In this document: positions 16,535-26,343 of the stretch, in pieces
Position numbering within the stretch: position 1 is the stretch's first letter
Layout: every line of letters begins with the position of its first letter
Origin: JAAURS01 sp044923475
GTDB taxonomy: Bacteria; Cyanobacteriota; Cyanobacteriia; Thermosynechococcales; Thermosynechococcaceae
NCBI RefSeq assembly: GCF_044923475.1
Contig: NZ_CP137338.1
Span: 2,170,001 to 2,234,000, forward strand
DNA: 64,000 nucleotides
Reading direction: 5' to 3'
The notes under the pieces: model-generated
Seen by the model: the letters and a program-made list of their open reading frames with translations, nothing else
Database searches by the model: none
Told to the model about the DNA's origin: nothing
Made by a program: the position numbers and the translations under genes

Positions 16535-18841
16535 ATGTATCGATTTCAGATCAATGCATATACTCAAATTGGTGAATCCATTGGTATTGTAGGCTCAACA
16601 CCTGAACTGGGTCATTGGCAAGTTACAAAGTGTATTCTACTACGAACAAATTCTGAAAGATATCCTTTATGGTGGACAGAAGAAAACATTGATATTCAGC
16701 CTTGTTTGAATACAGTGGATTCTCAAAGAATTGAATATAAGTATGTCCGTCTATCCTCAGATGGCACTCGGCAGTTTGAAGCGCTGGGTCTCAACCGTTG
16801 GATTCCAGTACAGCATGAGGATGCCTCGGCTGTAATTGTTATAGATGACGGTGAGTTTAATTATGCTCAATCACATCCGTTTGGATATCTGGAAGAAACT
16901 TCTACTAAACAGAATCTGAGCCAGGGCAGTGAAAATCTCAAAATCCTAGTCCTTGGGAGTTCAGTAGCGCTTGGATACAAAGCTTGGATGTTTAGAGGCT
17001 GGAGCTGGCTCTTAGGACAGTCCCTTCGGCTAAAATTTGGACATCAAGTTGTAAATGCCTCCGAAGTCGGTGCGAATGCTAGTCGAACAATCGCTAGATT
17101 TCCTTCAGTTGTTGCACGGGAACAACCTGATATCGTGATCGTTTCTCTTTCTCTGGGTAATGAGGGGTTGGCACACTGCGCTCCTCATCAAAGAAAATCA
17201 GTTCAGAGGCGCTTCGAAGCAGGGTTGCAGCAACTTGTGAAAATGACACGAGACTTGGGAGCACTCCCCATACTAGGCAGTGTTTATCCTCATAACGACT
17301 ATTGTGCCGAGCATTACTCGTTATTGCTAGATACCCACAACCGGATGTTAAATTCGAATGAAATGGTCTTGGATTGGTTATCAGCTGTAGATGACGGGCA
17401 AGGGCGATGGAGAGAAGGCACCTCTTTCGATCCATCTCATCCTAACCTGATCGGTCACCAGCTTATGTATCAAGCGATTGACCTAAACTTTTTCGAGATT
17501 AATAATATCGAGTTCAAAAAAGATACGTATTGTTCTCTTAAAACCAAAGAAGTGTTAGTCTATGCCGACAAGGTTGGTTTCCAAGTAACGGCTAAACCTG
17601 AAGAAAATAAATTAATAATCAGCAATCTCTCTTCCTATAGCTACACGATCTCTCCTTACTGGCAAGAACTGCAAACGGCTTTACAAAGAAAAGCAGGGTT
17701 AAAGCCTGGTATCTATCTTACGAGTCAGACGCAGCAGAGCAATGTCGCCTTCTTTGCTGTGAATGAGGATAGCCATATTGAAACCAATGTTAATATTCCT
17801 CCTAATTCCAGGTTTGAATTTGCATCAACCTTAAATCACATTGCGCTCAACAATCCGCAACTAATCTTTTATGATGGACATTTAGGAATTCTTAAAGAGA
17901 ACGGTTCTTGTCTCTGTATTTTTAACGAATCGGACAATGAGTACAATATTCAACCCATGTGGCAAGAGGTTCGTTGTGCATTAAAAACAATGCAATCTGG
18001 AGTCTATGAAGATCTGCTCAATCCTGATACCCCCTTCCGAACCTTGATGATAAGTACAGATGGTTTAGAAAGTCGGGTAAAAGTCCCCTCTAGGTCTGCT
18101 GTATGGTTGCAATACAAATGTGCTTTGCAGGATCTACAACGCATTGCAATTGTACCCTTAGGCGATCGCTGCGCTGTCCGTATGCTGCTGTACAAAATGG
18201 GATTTGATGGCCCTGCTTACCCTTTCGATTTAACGCGAACTACTAAAATTGGTGATGTCGCAGATATTATTGAAGAGCAGTTTTTCGATATGTGGAACCC
18301 TACGTATCTTCACTACGATTCGGATGCGGGAAGACTCTACCACCGTAAGTGGACGGGTCTATCCTTCGCTCACGAGGTTGAAGAGACAGACGATACTTAT
18401 TGCAATATGTCCGCTGTGTATGAGCGGATGCGCGTTCGTTATTCGGCTCGTTCCGAAAGATTTTTGTATACTCTTCAATATTGCGATCGGGCGATTTTTA
18501 TTAGAACAGGTATTGCAGATTTTGAAGGGGTAAAGGATTTGGCACATAAGTTGCACAAGAAATTTCAAGGAAAGCCGTTTATTCTATTACTTCTTTCTCC
18601 CCAACTCTCAGACGAGTTTTTAAAACTTCCTAATGTGGTGCATTACAATCTAGATTTTAACCCCGATCTCATGTATCAAGATTTAGAATATTGGATGAGC
18701 TGTACTGAACGGCTGCGCGGGATTCTGGAATCGCTTGGAGTATCTACCAAAAATTTGTTTTGGTGTCCTCCCAACCCACCAAAACGAGAAGCGATTGCTT
18801 CAATCAACTTCGAAAATACTGAATTACAGTTGGCTTTGTAA
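16535..18841 (+). CDS. CBM20 - SGNH hydrolase - DUF1796 fusion protein
   Basis: About 768 residues from ATG 16535 (a GTG 36 bases upstream is an alternative; numbering here counts from that GTG). Residues 15-120 resemble a starch-binding CBM20 module (GSTPELGHWQ, IEYKYVRLS). Residues 148-330 form an SGNH/GDSL-type hydrolase: VLGSSVALGY (Ser block), SLSLGNEG (Asn) and DPSHPN (Asp/His). Residues 350-540 hold two related segments (SPYWQELQTAL and QPMWQEVRCAL, each followed by GxY). Residues 550-760 match DUF1796, a putative papain-like Cys peptidase family (IVPLGDRCAVRMLLYKMG, YPFDLTRT). No signal peptide is seen, so it is probably cytosolic and acts near glycogen or another glucan. It is convergent with an acyl-CoA synthetase and overlaps its 3' end by 38 bases. 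Confidence 0.78.
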   Translation: MYRFQINAYTQIGESIGIVGSTPELGHWQVTKCILLRTNSERYPLWWTEENIDIQPCLNTVDSQRIEYKYVRLSSDGTRQFEALGLNRWIPVQHEDASAVIVIDDGEFNYAQSHPFGYLEETSTKQNLSQGSENLKILVLGSSVALGYKAWMFRGWSWLLGQSLRLKFGHQVVNASEVGANASRTIARFPSVVAREQPDIVIVSLSLGNEGLAHCAPHQRKSVQRRFEAGLQQLVKMTRDLGALPILGSVYPHNDYCAEHYSLLLDTHNRMLNSNEMVLDWLSAVDDGQGRWREGTSFDPSHPNLIGHQLMYQAIDLNFFEINNIEFKKDTYCSLKTKEVLVYADKVGFQVTAKPEENKLIISNLSSYSYTISPYWQELQTALQRKAGLKPGIYLTSQTQQSNVAFFAVNEDSHIETNVNIPPNSRFEFASTLNHIALNNPQLIFYDGHLGILKENGSCLCIFNESDNEYNIQPMWQEVRCALKTMQSGVYEDLLNPDTPFRTLMISTDGLESRVKVPSRSAVWLQYKCALQDLQRIAIVPLGDRCAVRMLLYKMGFDGPAYPFDLTRTTKIGDVADIIEEQFFDMWNPTYLHYDSDAGRLYHRKWTGLSFAHEVEETDDTYCNMSAVYERMRVRYSARSERFLYTLQYCDRAIFIRTGIADFEGVKDLAHKLHKKFQGKPFILLLLSPQLSDEFLKLPNVVHYNLDFNPDLMYQDLEYWMSCTERLRGILESLGVSTKNLFWCPPNPPKREAIASINFENTELQLAL

Positions 18842-20291
18842 CCTTTCCTATTGCGTTGCGAGGTAATTCTTCTACGATTATTATTTGTGTCGGAATCTTA
18901 TAAACAGCCAATTGTGTTTTTGCCCAAATTCGGAAGGATTCGACTGTTAAAGTTTGCGATCCTCTTAATACTAAAGCGGCACAAACCCTTTCTCCCCACT
19001 CAGGATCTTCGACTCCCACGACTGTACAGTCTCGAATGTTGGGATGGGTTCTCAGTACCTCTTCAATTTCTAAAGCTGAGACTTTGTAGCCCCCAGTTTT
19101 GATGATGTCGACACTGATGCGACCCAAAATCCGGTAGCTACTATCCTCGACGACTGCATAATCTCCTGTGCAAAACCAGCCTTCGCAAAACGCTTTTCCA
19201 GTTTCTTCTGGGTTTTGCCAGTACTCTAAAAATACTCCAGGACTTTTGACTTGAATTTCTCCTGGCATCCCTGGGGGAACGACTTGTCCTGACTCATCGA
19301 CCAGTCGAACTTCAACTTGCGGCAGTGGAAAACCTACTGAGCCATGTTTTCGTTCTCCCCTTAAAGGGTTCGATAATGCCATGCCTATTTCAGTCATACC
19401 ATATCGCTCAAGCAGTACGTGTGCGCTTAAATCCTTCCATTGGTTTAACACTTGAATGGGTAATGCTGCCGAGCCAGAAACCATGAGACGCATTTTGGCA
19501 CAGCCTTGGGACATAGCGATCTGGCGATCCTGCGATGCTGACTTCCATGCGGCAATCAGCTTTACATAAATTGTCGGCACTGCCATAAATAGAGTCAAGT
19601 CACCGTTACAAATTCGACTCCAAACAATATCAGCATTAAATTTTTCAATGAGATGGCACTCGGCCCCAGCCCCTAATGCGCAAGTCAGGACGTTAATAAT
19701 TCCATGAATATGGTGTAAGGGCAGTACATGTAGAATCCGATCGTTCGAACTCCATTCCCATGCTGCGATGAGGCTACTAACTTGAGCTTGGATGTTTCCA
19801 TGAGTGATGACCACACCCTTTGGCTTTCCCGTTGTTCCACTTGTATACAGAATTAACGCTCGCCTTCCAATATCTACCGCTGGCAGGCTACTGGCTTGAC
19901 CGGATAATGTGGCCGATGTCAGTATAAATTTAATATTGAGTGTTTCAGAAATTGGGCGAAGCAGTTTCTCAAAAATGGGGTTGGCGATTACAATCGATGC
20001 ACCTGAATTAGAAATGACATATTCTAATTCAGGTCGCGGGTGCACGGTACATAACGGTACGGCTATTCCTCCAGCTCGCCAAATCCCCCACTGGACTGCC
20101 ACATACTCAAAACTTGGTGGAATGAGAAACGCGATACGCTGTTCTTTTAAATCATCTTCTCCCAACAGGAGAAATTTCGCGAACCCACTAGAAGCATTCA
20201 GTAAATCTTGGTAGGTAAATGTTCCTTCATTTGAAACAATCGCTACTTTTGAACTATATTCTTGAGCGCAAGCAAAGAGTTGAATATTCAT
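18804..20291 (-). CDS. Acyl-CoA synthetase (AMP-dependent, MatB/ACSF3-like)
   Basis: A 495-residue class I adenylate-forming enzyme. The phosphate-binding loop LILYTSGTTGKPKG lies near residues 148-160; LHVLPLHHIHG, ERYGMTEIGMAL, FCTGDYA, the hinge GYKVSALEIEEVL and the C-terminal catalytic Lys in PRNAIGKVTKP are all present. The HVLPLHHIHG block and overall length recall malonyl-CoA synthetases (MatB/ACSF3), but the acid substrate is not certain. ATG at 20291 preferred over GTG at 20294. It overlaps the convergent fusion gene by 38 bases. Confidence 0.88.
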   Translation of the reverse strand: MNIQLFACAQEYSSKVAIVSNEGTFTYQDLLNASSGFAKFLLLGEDDLKEQRIAFLIPPSFEYVAVQWGIWRAGGIAVPLCTVHPRPELEYVISNSGASIVIANPIFEKLLRPISETLNIKFILTSATLSGQASSLPAVDIGRRALILYTSGTTGKPKGVVITHGNIQAQVSSLIAAWEWSSNDRILHVLPLHHIHGIINVLTCALGAGAECHLIEKFNADIVWSRICNGDLTLFMAVPTIYVKLIAAWKSASQDRQIAMSQGCAKMRLMVSGSAALPIQVLNQWKDLSAHVLLERYGMTEIGMALSNPLRGERKHGSVGFPLPQVEVRLVDESGQVVPPGMPGEIQVKSPGVFLEYWQNPEETGKAFCEGWFCTGDYAVVEDSSYRILGRISVDIIKTGGYKVSALEIEEVLRTHPNIRDCTVVGVEDPEWGERVCAALVLRGSQTLTVESFRIWAKTQLAVYKIPTQIIIVEELPRNAIGKVTKPTVIQYFRS

Positions 20292-20404
20292 CACATTAGC
20301 TCATCATCTGACAAAACTCGCTTTGAATCATAAATTTCTTTTTTGGGAAGCTCTAATACCTCTATATTAACTCCATTCTTATGCGGTACTGCACAGATAA
20401 AATT

Positions 20405-20727
20405 GACCTTACCCCAAAAGAGTGGACAGGTAAGTTAAGCTGCCATTGGGTAATCTAGAGTGCTCCAGTAATTTTCTTCAAATTGAATAGGTGTGAGATA
20501 TCCAATCGTTGAATGGCTCCGTTGTTGGTTGTAGAACACCTCGATCCATTCTGCGACGATCGTTCGGGCGGTTGCTCTTGTGGAGAAGATTCTAGGATAA
20601 ATCAACTCGATTTTGAGCGTACCAAAAAAGCTTTCAGCTACTACATTATCCCAGCAATTAGCCCTACGACTCATACTACAGGTTATATCAGCTTTAAGCA
20701 GAGCATCTCGGTAGTCTCCACTGGCAA
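20405..20727 (-). pseudogene. IS3-family transposase (OrfB) 3' remnant with right end
   Basis: About 95 codons of an rve-type transposase remain: YRDALLKADITCSMSRRANC, then WDNVVAESFFGTLKIELI with the catalytic Glu, FYNQQRSHSTIGYLTPIQFE and a stop at 20435. Beyond the stop, TGACCTTACCCCAAAAGAGT (from 20405) looks like the terminal inverted repeat. The 5' side is cut at the IS256 copy; the DNA on the far side of that copy does not continue the IS3 frame, so the IS3 was already truncated or has diverged. Confidence 0.7.
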
Positions 20728-20808
20728 TTGGTTAGTGTCCTGAGTTTTTCGCCATAGAGGCCAAAGCGTGAAAAGGTCTGAGGATAAGAGATTCAGGCCA
20801 ACAGAGAA

Positions 20809-22271
20809 TGGATATCGTCACACGCAAAGCCCAAATACTGCGGGTTCAAACCCAAAATCCATATCCAGAGTTGAACGAAGTCCTACAGGAAAAACTGAAT
20901 ACAGAGGTTCTGGGGGTTACACAAAGCGCTTAGTGGTGCAGAAAACTTTTTGAGCTTCGATTGAGTCGAGCATTTGGCTCTAAATCAAGCCCTGAAACCT
21001 TGATTTTGCGTTGTCGATCAGCCATGTTCTCAACAACGGCAATCTTTTGACAATCATTGCCCTATAAGGGTTTCACGAGTTTTCTGCACCACCAAGCACA
21101 AAGCGTCTTAGAAGCAGCTCTGTGCGAAGAATTACAAGAGCATCTCAATCAGCTTGCGGGAGAACGACCTCGTCGGTCTGGCTACTTCAAGCGAGTCCTT
21201 GATAGCGAATACGGGCGCATCGAATCCTTGTCGGTACCCAAGCTGCGCCATGGGAACAGAGACCGAGACTGGCAAATCTTGGGGCGCTATCAACGGGGCC
21301 TTGGCAGTCTATTAAACTTTTGTCTAAGTCTGTATGTCATGGGCCTGTCCTTGCGAGACTTGCAAGAAGCGCTCTATCCATTACTCGGGGCTGTATTATC
21401 GGTCAATGCCATCAACCGAATCACAGAAGCCGCTCAACAGCAGATGAATCAACGGCGCACGGCAAAAATTACCACTGCTGTACCCATTTTGCTTGTCGAT
21501 GGTGTTTGGGTGAGAATTCAATATGCAAGCGGGGAAACCTTTGAAGACCAAGCTGGACATGTGCGCGCCTTGCGTCAAGCCGAAGAACGGGTTGTTTTAG
21601 TGGCAATGGCCATTTATCCAGATGGCACTCGTGAAATCTTGCACTATGAGATTGCCGAGAGTGAATCTCAATTCGCCTGGGAGTCTTTTTTCAAGGGTTT
21701 ACAGGAGCGTGGATTGAAGCTTGATGGGGTTGAGGTTGTCGTCAGTGATGGGACCAATGGATTGCCCGCTGTGCTCAAAGCCTGGGTACCTCAGGCCCAG
21801 CATCAACTGTGCATCACTCATAAAATCAGGGCAATGCTGCGTCATCTGGGCTATGAGAATTTATCCATCCAAGATGCGCAAGGTCAGACCCTAGACCTTC
21901 CAGAAGCAAAGAAGCTTCGCTATACCCAGATTAAGACTGACGCCTATGACATCTATAAAACCGATGATTGGATGGAAGCCATTGAGCGATTGGTGGTCTT
22001 TGTCGAGACTTGGCAGTCTGTTGAACCTAATGCCATCCGCTCCTTTTTGAGAGATATTGTTTTGACCTTTAATTTCTATGATTTGAACCCATCCTTATAT
22101 CCACTCGTCCGAACCACTAATGCGCTCGAACGATTGTTTCGAGAGTTTAGGAACAAGTCCGATGAAATTGGTGCGTTCCCCAATGAAGACAGTTGTTTGA
22201 CCATTTTCTTCTTGGTCTTACAGCGTGACCATACCAAGCATGACCGTCTCAAATCTGTGGCGAAAAACTAG
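20809..22271 (+). pseudogene. IS256 transposase, interrupted by a MITE-like element
   Basis: The first 40 codons, beginning at ATG 20809, read as in copy 1 up to GVTQS, then enter the insert and stop at a TAG (20932-20934). The remaining ~390 codons are intact and carry all three catalytic residues. A TTG inside the insert (21057) is in frame with this part and could start a 404-residue product lacking the normal N-terminus. The total insertion is 177 bp (59 codons), so the downstream frame is unchanged. Confidence 0.88.
20929..21096. mobile_element. 168-bp MITE-like element
   Basis: Terminal inverted repeats CTTAGTGGTGCAGAAAACT and CTTGGTGGTGCAGAAAACT (one mismatch in 19) flank 168 bp without a gene. 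A 9-bp direct repeat CACAAAGCG (20920-20928 and 21097-21105) marks the insertion; the intact copy 1 has CGCAAAGCG once at this place. It is non-coding and would need a transposase supplied elsewhere; the parent IS family is not recognised. Confidence 0.85.
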
Positions 22272-22395
22272 GGACACTAACGGCAATTGACTAGCTTTGC
22301 CATTAACCGAACCCCCGCTGGCGACCGACCTGCCATCCTAAGGGCGCTAGAGCAGTGTGAATTCAAGGCGAGCCATAGCTTTAATTATTTGTTTT

Positions 22396-24126
22396 TTAGC
22401 TTCGCGTTTTGATGACTCGAATAAAGGATGAATCTGTTATGTAAGGCTGGCCATTAATCATCTCCACCACATAGGTTCGCTCTTCCAGTTGGGTGCTTCC
22501 ATTTGGATAAAAGTATGTGTTCTGGCCGATTAAGCTTATATTCTCAGCCGATCGATCGATAATCTTTAAGTTTTTTACAGTCACCTGCTGAAACTGCTGA
22601 TAGAAGCTCGGTTCAAATTGTTGTGCTAATTTAGCACCGAATAAAGAATGTGCCGCATCCCAATTCTTATTAGATATATAACGATAAAAGCTTTCTACCG
22701 TATTTTGGGCCGCTTCGGGAGTGAAGATAGGTGCCGATCTAGTCTCTTCAGCATTCGGATATTTGTTTGACGTTACTGAAGTTTGGGGTTGTGAGAGCTT
22801 TGGTTCCGGCGGGCTTATTGTTTCAGCTAAAGGGCTGGAATGCGTGGTTTTCTGGGAAGGTGGGGTTGTCGGTTCGGCCACTAAATCGGGACGTGCAGCT
22901 CCTATTTTTGCGGGAGCGGAAGATTTTAAGGATGGCTTGTCTGAGATTGCAGGAACGGTTTCTGTTATAGGAGCAGGAGCGCAGGCTCGCCAAGTGAATA
23001 AACCAACCCCTAGCGAAAGTGCAATTCCTATGCCCGTAGGTAAATCTAGCTTTCGAGATCTCTGGGATTGAACTATGGCTTTATTAGTACTTTCCATCGA
23101 CTGCGTTGCAGACAAATGAAGGTTTACAGGAACAGTGTGAGCAATTAAGGAGGATGAGTCTTGATAAACCAAATCACTGCTTCCTTGTGGATGGAGAGGC
23201 GCTTTAGGTTGCTCATCACTCAAATCGGGATTAACACTACTTATAGGAGATCTGGAAGGGCTCAGCTCAGCAGACATAGACCGGAGAGCTGCCAGCGCTT
23301 CTCCAGCATTGGCATAACGGCTTCGGAAGTCGTATCGCAACATGTAATCCAGAAATAAGACCAGTTTCGGATCGCTATCAGGTACCAGTGCGTGCCAGTC
23401 AAGTTCACCAATTTGAGGATGGGGATGGATTGTGGATGGGTGTTGGCCAGTCAGGGCTTCCAGTGCAATCATGCCGACTGCATAAACATCGCTACTAAAA
23501 CAAGGGCGACCCGCTATTTGCTCGTTAGGCATATAGCCTTGAGTCCCAATGGAAATCGTGTGATTCATTTTTGATGGCGAGGCCGATGACTGTGTGCTTA
23601 CCTGCTTCACGGCACCAAAATCAATAACGACAATACGGTTGTCGCTTTGTCTGCGAATGAGATTTGAAGGTTTCAGGTCGCGATGAATAACGTGATGCTC
23701 ATGGATAAAAGCCAGTGTCTCGAGGATGTCTTCCAGAAAAGCGATGACTTGACTATCATCCCAAAGATTCTTTGTAGCAAATTCGGCATCCAACGAGTGG
23801 CCTTCAATTAGCTCTTGAACTAGATAAAATTCTTTATTTTCCTCGAAGTGAGCCATTAGTCGAGGAATCTGTGGGTGAGAGCCTAGCCGATACAGAGTTT
23901 GCGCCTCCGTCTCAAAGAGTCGTTTAGCCACTTGTAGATCTTGATAACTCTTAACCTGGGGATTCAGTTGTTTTACAACGCAAAATGGATGACCTGGGAG
24001 ATGAAGATCCTGAGCTGTAAAAGTTTGACCAAAACCACCAGAGCGAAGCTGTTCGACGAGTTTATAGCGCCCGCCTAACAATTGAGTAGATTCTGGATGA
24101 GAATGACGAAGGATGTTAGGTTTCAT
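22396..24126 (-). CDS. Membrane-anchored Ser/Thr protein kinase with C-terminal NTF2-like domain
   Basis: A 576-residue eukaryotic-type kinase of the cyanobacterial kind. Kinase domain about residues 18-285: a Gly-rich loop LRSGGFGQTF, the VAIK-like CVVKQL, VIHRDLKPSNLI with the catalytic Asp, VIDFGAVK (DFG) and an activation segment GTQGYMPNEQ. A Ser/Pro-rich linker follows, then one membrane helix (around 365-385) and a Pro/Thr-rich stretch. The last 110 residues (TVESFYRYISNKNWDAAHSLF to the end) look like an NTF2/IMS-type sensor domain outside the membrane. Target and ligand are unknown. It is monocistronic. Confidence 0.88.
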   Translation of the reverse strand: MKPNILRHSHPESTQLLGGRYKLVEQLRSGGFGQTFTAQDLHLPGHPFCVVKQLNPQVKSYQDLQVAKRLFETEAQTLYRLGSHPQIPRLMAHFEENKEFYLVQELIEGHSLDAEFATKNLWDDSQVIAFLEDILETLAFIHEHHVIHRDLKPSNLIRRQSDNRIVVIDFGAVKQVSTQSSASPSKMNHTISIGTQGYMPNEQIAGRPCFSSDVYAVGMIALEALTGQHPSTIHPHPQIGELDWHALVPDSDPKLVLFLDYMLRYDFRSRYANAGEALAALRSMSAELSPSRSPISSVNPDLSDEQPKAPLHPQGSSDLVYQDSSSLIAHTVPVNLHLSATQSMESTNKAIVQSQRSRKLDLPTGIGIALSLGVGLFTWRACAPAPITETVPAISDKPSLKSSAPAKIGAARPDLVAEPTTPPSQKTTHSSPLAETISPPEPKLSQPQTSVTSNKYPNAEETRSAPIFTPEAAQNTVESFYRYISNKNWDAAHSLFGAKLAQQFEPSFYQQFQQVTVKNLKIIDRSAENISLIGQNTYFYPNGSTQLEERTYVVEMINGQPYITDSSFIRVIKTRS

Positions 24127-24351
24127 GCCTGTCCAGATCGACCACTCTAAATTACACTTGTCATCTATTTAAAAAGATTGCTGGATGGAGTTGCAAAATG
24201 GCTTTCTAATCAGTAATGCTGTATTTTAACCATCACACAGTTTATTCCCATCTACCTATGGGATAGACGTTGTTATACAAATAGAGGTTTCCTACAGTTT
24301 TCCATCTTAGGCTAGAGTGGTTGCATATACTGTAACTGTAGTGCGAAATCA

Positions 24352-24666
24352 TTATGCATCGCGATCCGCTTTCCGTCTGGATTACTGGCTCAGGCAAAAG
24401 CCTTAAAGGTTGACGAGGAATCCTTCAACGATTTGGCGGTGGAAGCCCTCAACCACGAGGCCCACCGTCGCCCAGCGATCGCCGCGCACGAATGCATTCG
24501 ATCGAGGCGGCAAGCCATTCTCCAACGCACTGGCGTTCAAACGGGGTCTATGGATGAAATTCGAGAACTCCGCTCTGGCGAGGGTCGTCATTTTCCACAG
24601 CTTCCGATAGGTTTTGAGAGTCTGCCAAATTGTCTGATGATAATTCCGTTTATTACCGCCTTGTAG
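24352..24666 (+). pseudogene. Ribbon-helix-helix antitoxin-like relic
   Basis: The frame FPSGLLAQAKALKVDEESFNDLAVEALNHE, followed by an Arg-rich helix with IAAHECI and the end QRTGV...IRELRSGEGR, resembles short cyanobacterial type II antitoxin-like proteins. The only nearby ATG (24354) is in another frame, so a frameshift separates it from the body, and the frame continues past the usual GEGR end. No toxin gene is next to it. Probably decayed. Confidence 0.45.
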
Positions 24667-24744
24667 CCTAAACCCGTTAAAGTAGGCATCGTTTCATTGA
24701 GTATAGAAAACTGTTCAAAACTATTGAACTGAACGATTGCACAC

Positions 24745-26073
24745 CTATCTAACAGAGAAAGCACGATCCCAACTGGCAGTGATTGGATCTAACAAAAAGC
24801 TCATCACCGTTTTCTGACGGGTGACAATTTCTGCGGTTGCTGCCATACCAGGAGACAAAAAGACCTCCCGATCGTGGGTTCTCACTGATCGCTGCTTAAG
24901 TTGAACCTGAACTGGAAACACTAATCCACCATTTTGTTCGTTTACGGCATTGGGGCTGACTTTACTAACCGTTCCTGCGACCATGCCAAATTCTTGATAG
25001 GGAAAGGTTGCCAGTTTGACTTTGACTCTCATCCCCGATCGTACAAATCCAATGTTTTGGTTTTGCACTTTGGCTTCAAGGATTAACGTTTCACCATCAG
25101 GTACGATCGATAGGACTTCATCGCCTGGTTGTACTGTAGATCCAGTTTTGCTGATTTTGATATTGTAGACAGTACCTGTTACCCCAGCGCGAACCGTACT
25201 GTGCTTGTATTGGGCTTGGGCTTGAGTTAGTTTTCCGTTGAGGTCGGTAAGTTCTTGCTGTTGTTTGTCAATTTGAGTCAAAATTTCGCTTTGCCGTTCA
25301 GATTCTAATCGAGTGGTGTTCTTGAGCGCGGTTTGGTATGACTGCTTTGCTTGCTCGATCTCCTGCCCTTGAGCGATGATTTCTTTCTGCAAAGAATTTG
25401 CTTTGTTCTGAGTATCGAGATAGTCAAACCGGGGCACGGCTCCCTGAACGGATAAGGAGCGGATCGCGATCGCTTTGGTCTTCGTATGTAAAAATTCTGA
25501 CTGCAATTGCCTGAGTTTCACTCGTGCGGTTTCGATCGCGCTCATCTGACGCTTGGCTTCGGCATTGGCAGCCGCACGACGATCTCGAAACTCTCGCAGT
25601 CGGGCAGCTAATAGTTGGTTTTGCAGCAGGCTTCCGGCTTGGGTGTTGCCTGTGCGTTCGGCTTGCAATCGGGCTAGGGTATTGCGGCTTTGGTGGGATA
25701 GCTTTTCAAGTCGATCGACTTCAGACTCGGAAATCGTTGGGTCAAGCTGCACTAAGACCTCGCCTTTTTGCACGTGTTTGCCTTCGGTAACGTTGATTTC
25801 GCGCAAGAGACCACTGGCGAGCGATCGCATTGGCTGCACTTGCGAAGCTGGAATCACCTGTGCGGGAGCCGTTGCTACTTCATCGACTTTGCTGAAGGTG
25901 GCCCAGACGATCGTGCCGCCTACGAGAGCGCAGATGCTAAATCCGAGCAATCGAATATACAACGGTGGCAAACGACGTTGAGCATTGCCTAATTCATAGT
26001 TGAGGTAGTCTTGAGTGTTGGCAAATTGAACCTTGGTCTGCTGTCGTTGTACATCGATTGGCGGTGTTTTCAT
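24745..26073 (-). CDS. HlyD-family membrane fusion protein (type I secretion)
   Basis: A 442-residue periplasmic adaptor. One N-terminal transmembrane segment (about residues 40-60, LLGFSICALVGGTIVWATF) is followed by a split biotinyl-lipoyl domain (ASGLLREINVTEGKHVQKGEVLVQLD and, after a long coiled coil of about 150 residues, STVRAGVTGTVYNIKISKTGSTVQPGDEVLSIV), then a beta-barrel domain and a C-terminus with FLSPGMAATAEIVT. It links an ABC exporter to an outer-membrane channel of the TolC type, which is not in this window. It is the last gene of a leftward set with the ABC exporter and the toxin-like protein. Confidence 0.9.
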   Translation of the reverse strand: MKTPPIDVQRQQTKVQFANTQDYLNYELGNAQRRLPPLYIRLLGFSICALVGGTIVWATFSKVDEVATAPAQVIPASQVQPMRSLASGLLREINVTEGKHVQKGEVLVQLDPTISESEVDRLEKLSHQSRNTLARLQAERTGNTQAGSLLQNQLLAARLREFRDRRAAANAEAKRQMSAIETARVKLRQLQSEFLHTKTKAIAIRSLSVQGAVPRFDYLDTQNKANSLQKEIIAQGQEIEQAKQSYQTALKNTTRLESERQSEILTQIDKQQQELTDLNGKLTQAQAQYKHSTVRAGVTGTVYNIKISKTGSTVQPGDEVLSIVPDGETLILEAKVQNQNIGFVRSGMRVKVKLATFPYQEFGMVAGTVSKVSPNAVNEQNGGLVFPVQVQLKQRSVRTHDREVFLSPGMAATAEIVTRQKTVMSFLLDPITASWDRAFSVR

Positions 26074-26343
26074 CGTGTCTTTCTCCTAGAGTGGCTCGAT
26101 CGAGAGCTTGAACTTGCTCGTTTGAGATCTGAGCCTGGAAGCTGAGGTTATAGATGCGATCGTTGTAGTTTTTGAACTTAAAGAGATGGAGTTCTGAACT
26201 CGCAAATTGTTGCTTTGAACCTAAACAATGGAGTTCCAATCTTGAAAGTTGCAGCTTACAACTCGAAACTCCGACAAATTTGCTCAAAGCGTTGAGTTTT
26301 AATCTCGGTTGTACAATGTGCATTTCCACCCTACTGCTGTTCA

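Larger units (their letters stand above)
20731..22281 (+). mobile_element. IS256-family insertion sequence, copy 2, carrying a MITE
   Basis: 1551 bp with the same inverted repeats as copy 1 and an 8-bp target duplication GGCAATTG (20723-20730 and 22282-22289). Subtracting the 168-bp insert and its 9-bp duplication leaves 1374 bp, exactly the length of copy 1. Both target sites end in AATTG. The element lies in an IS3 remnant. Confidence 0.93.
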
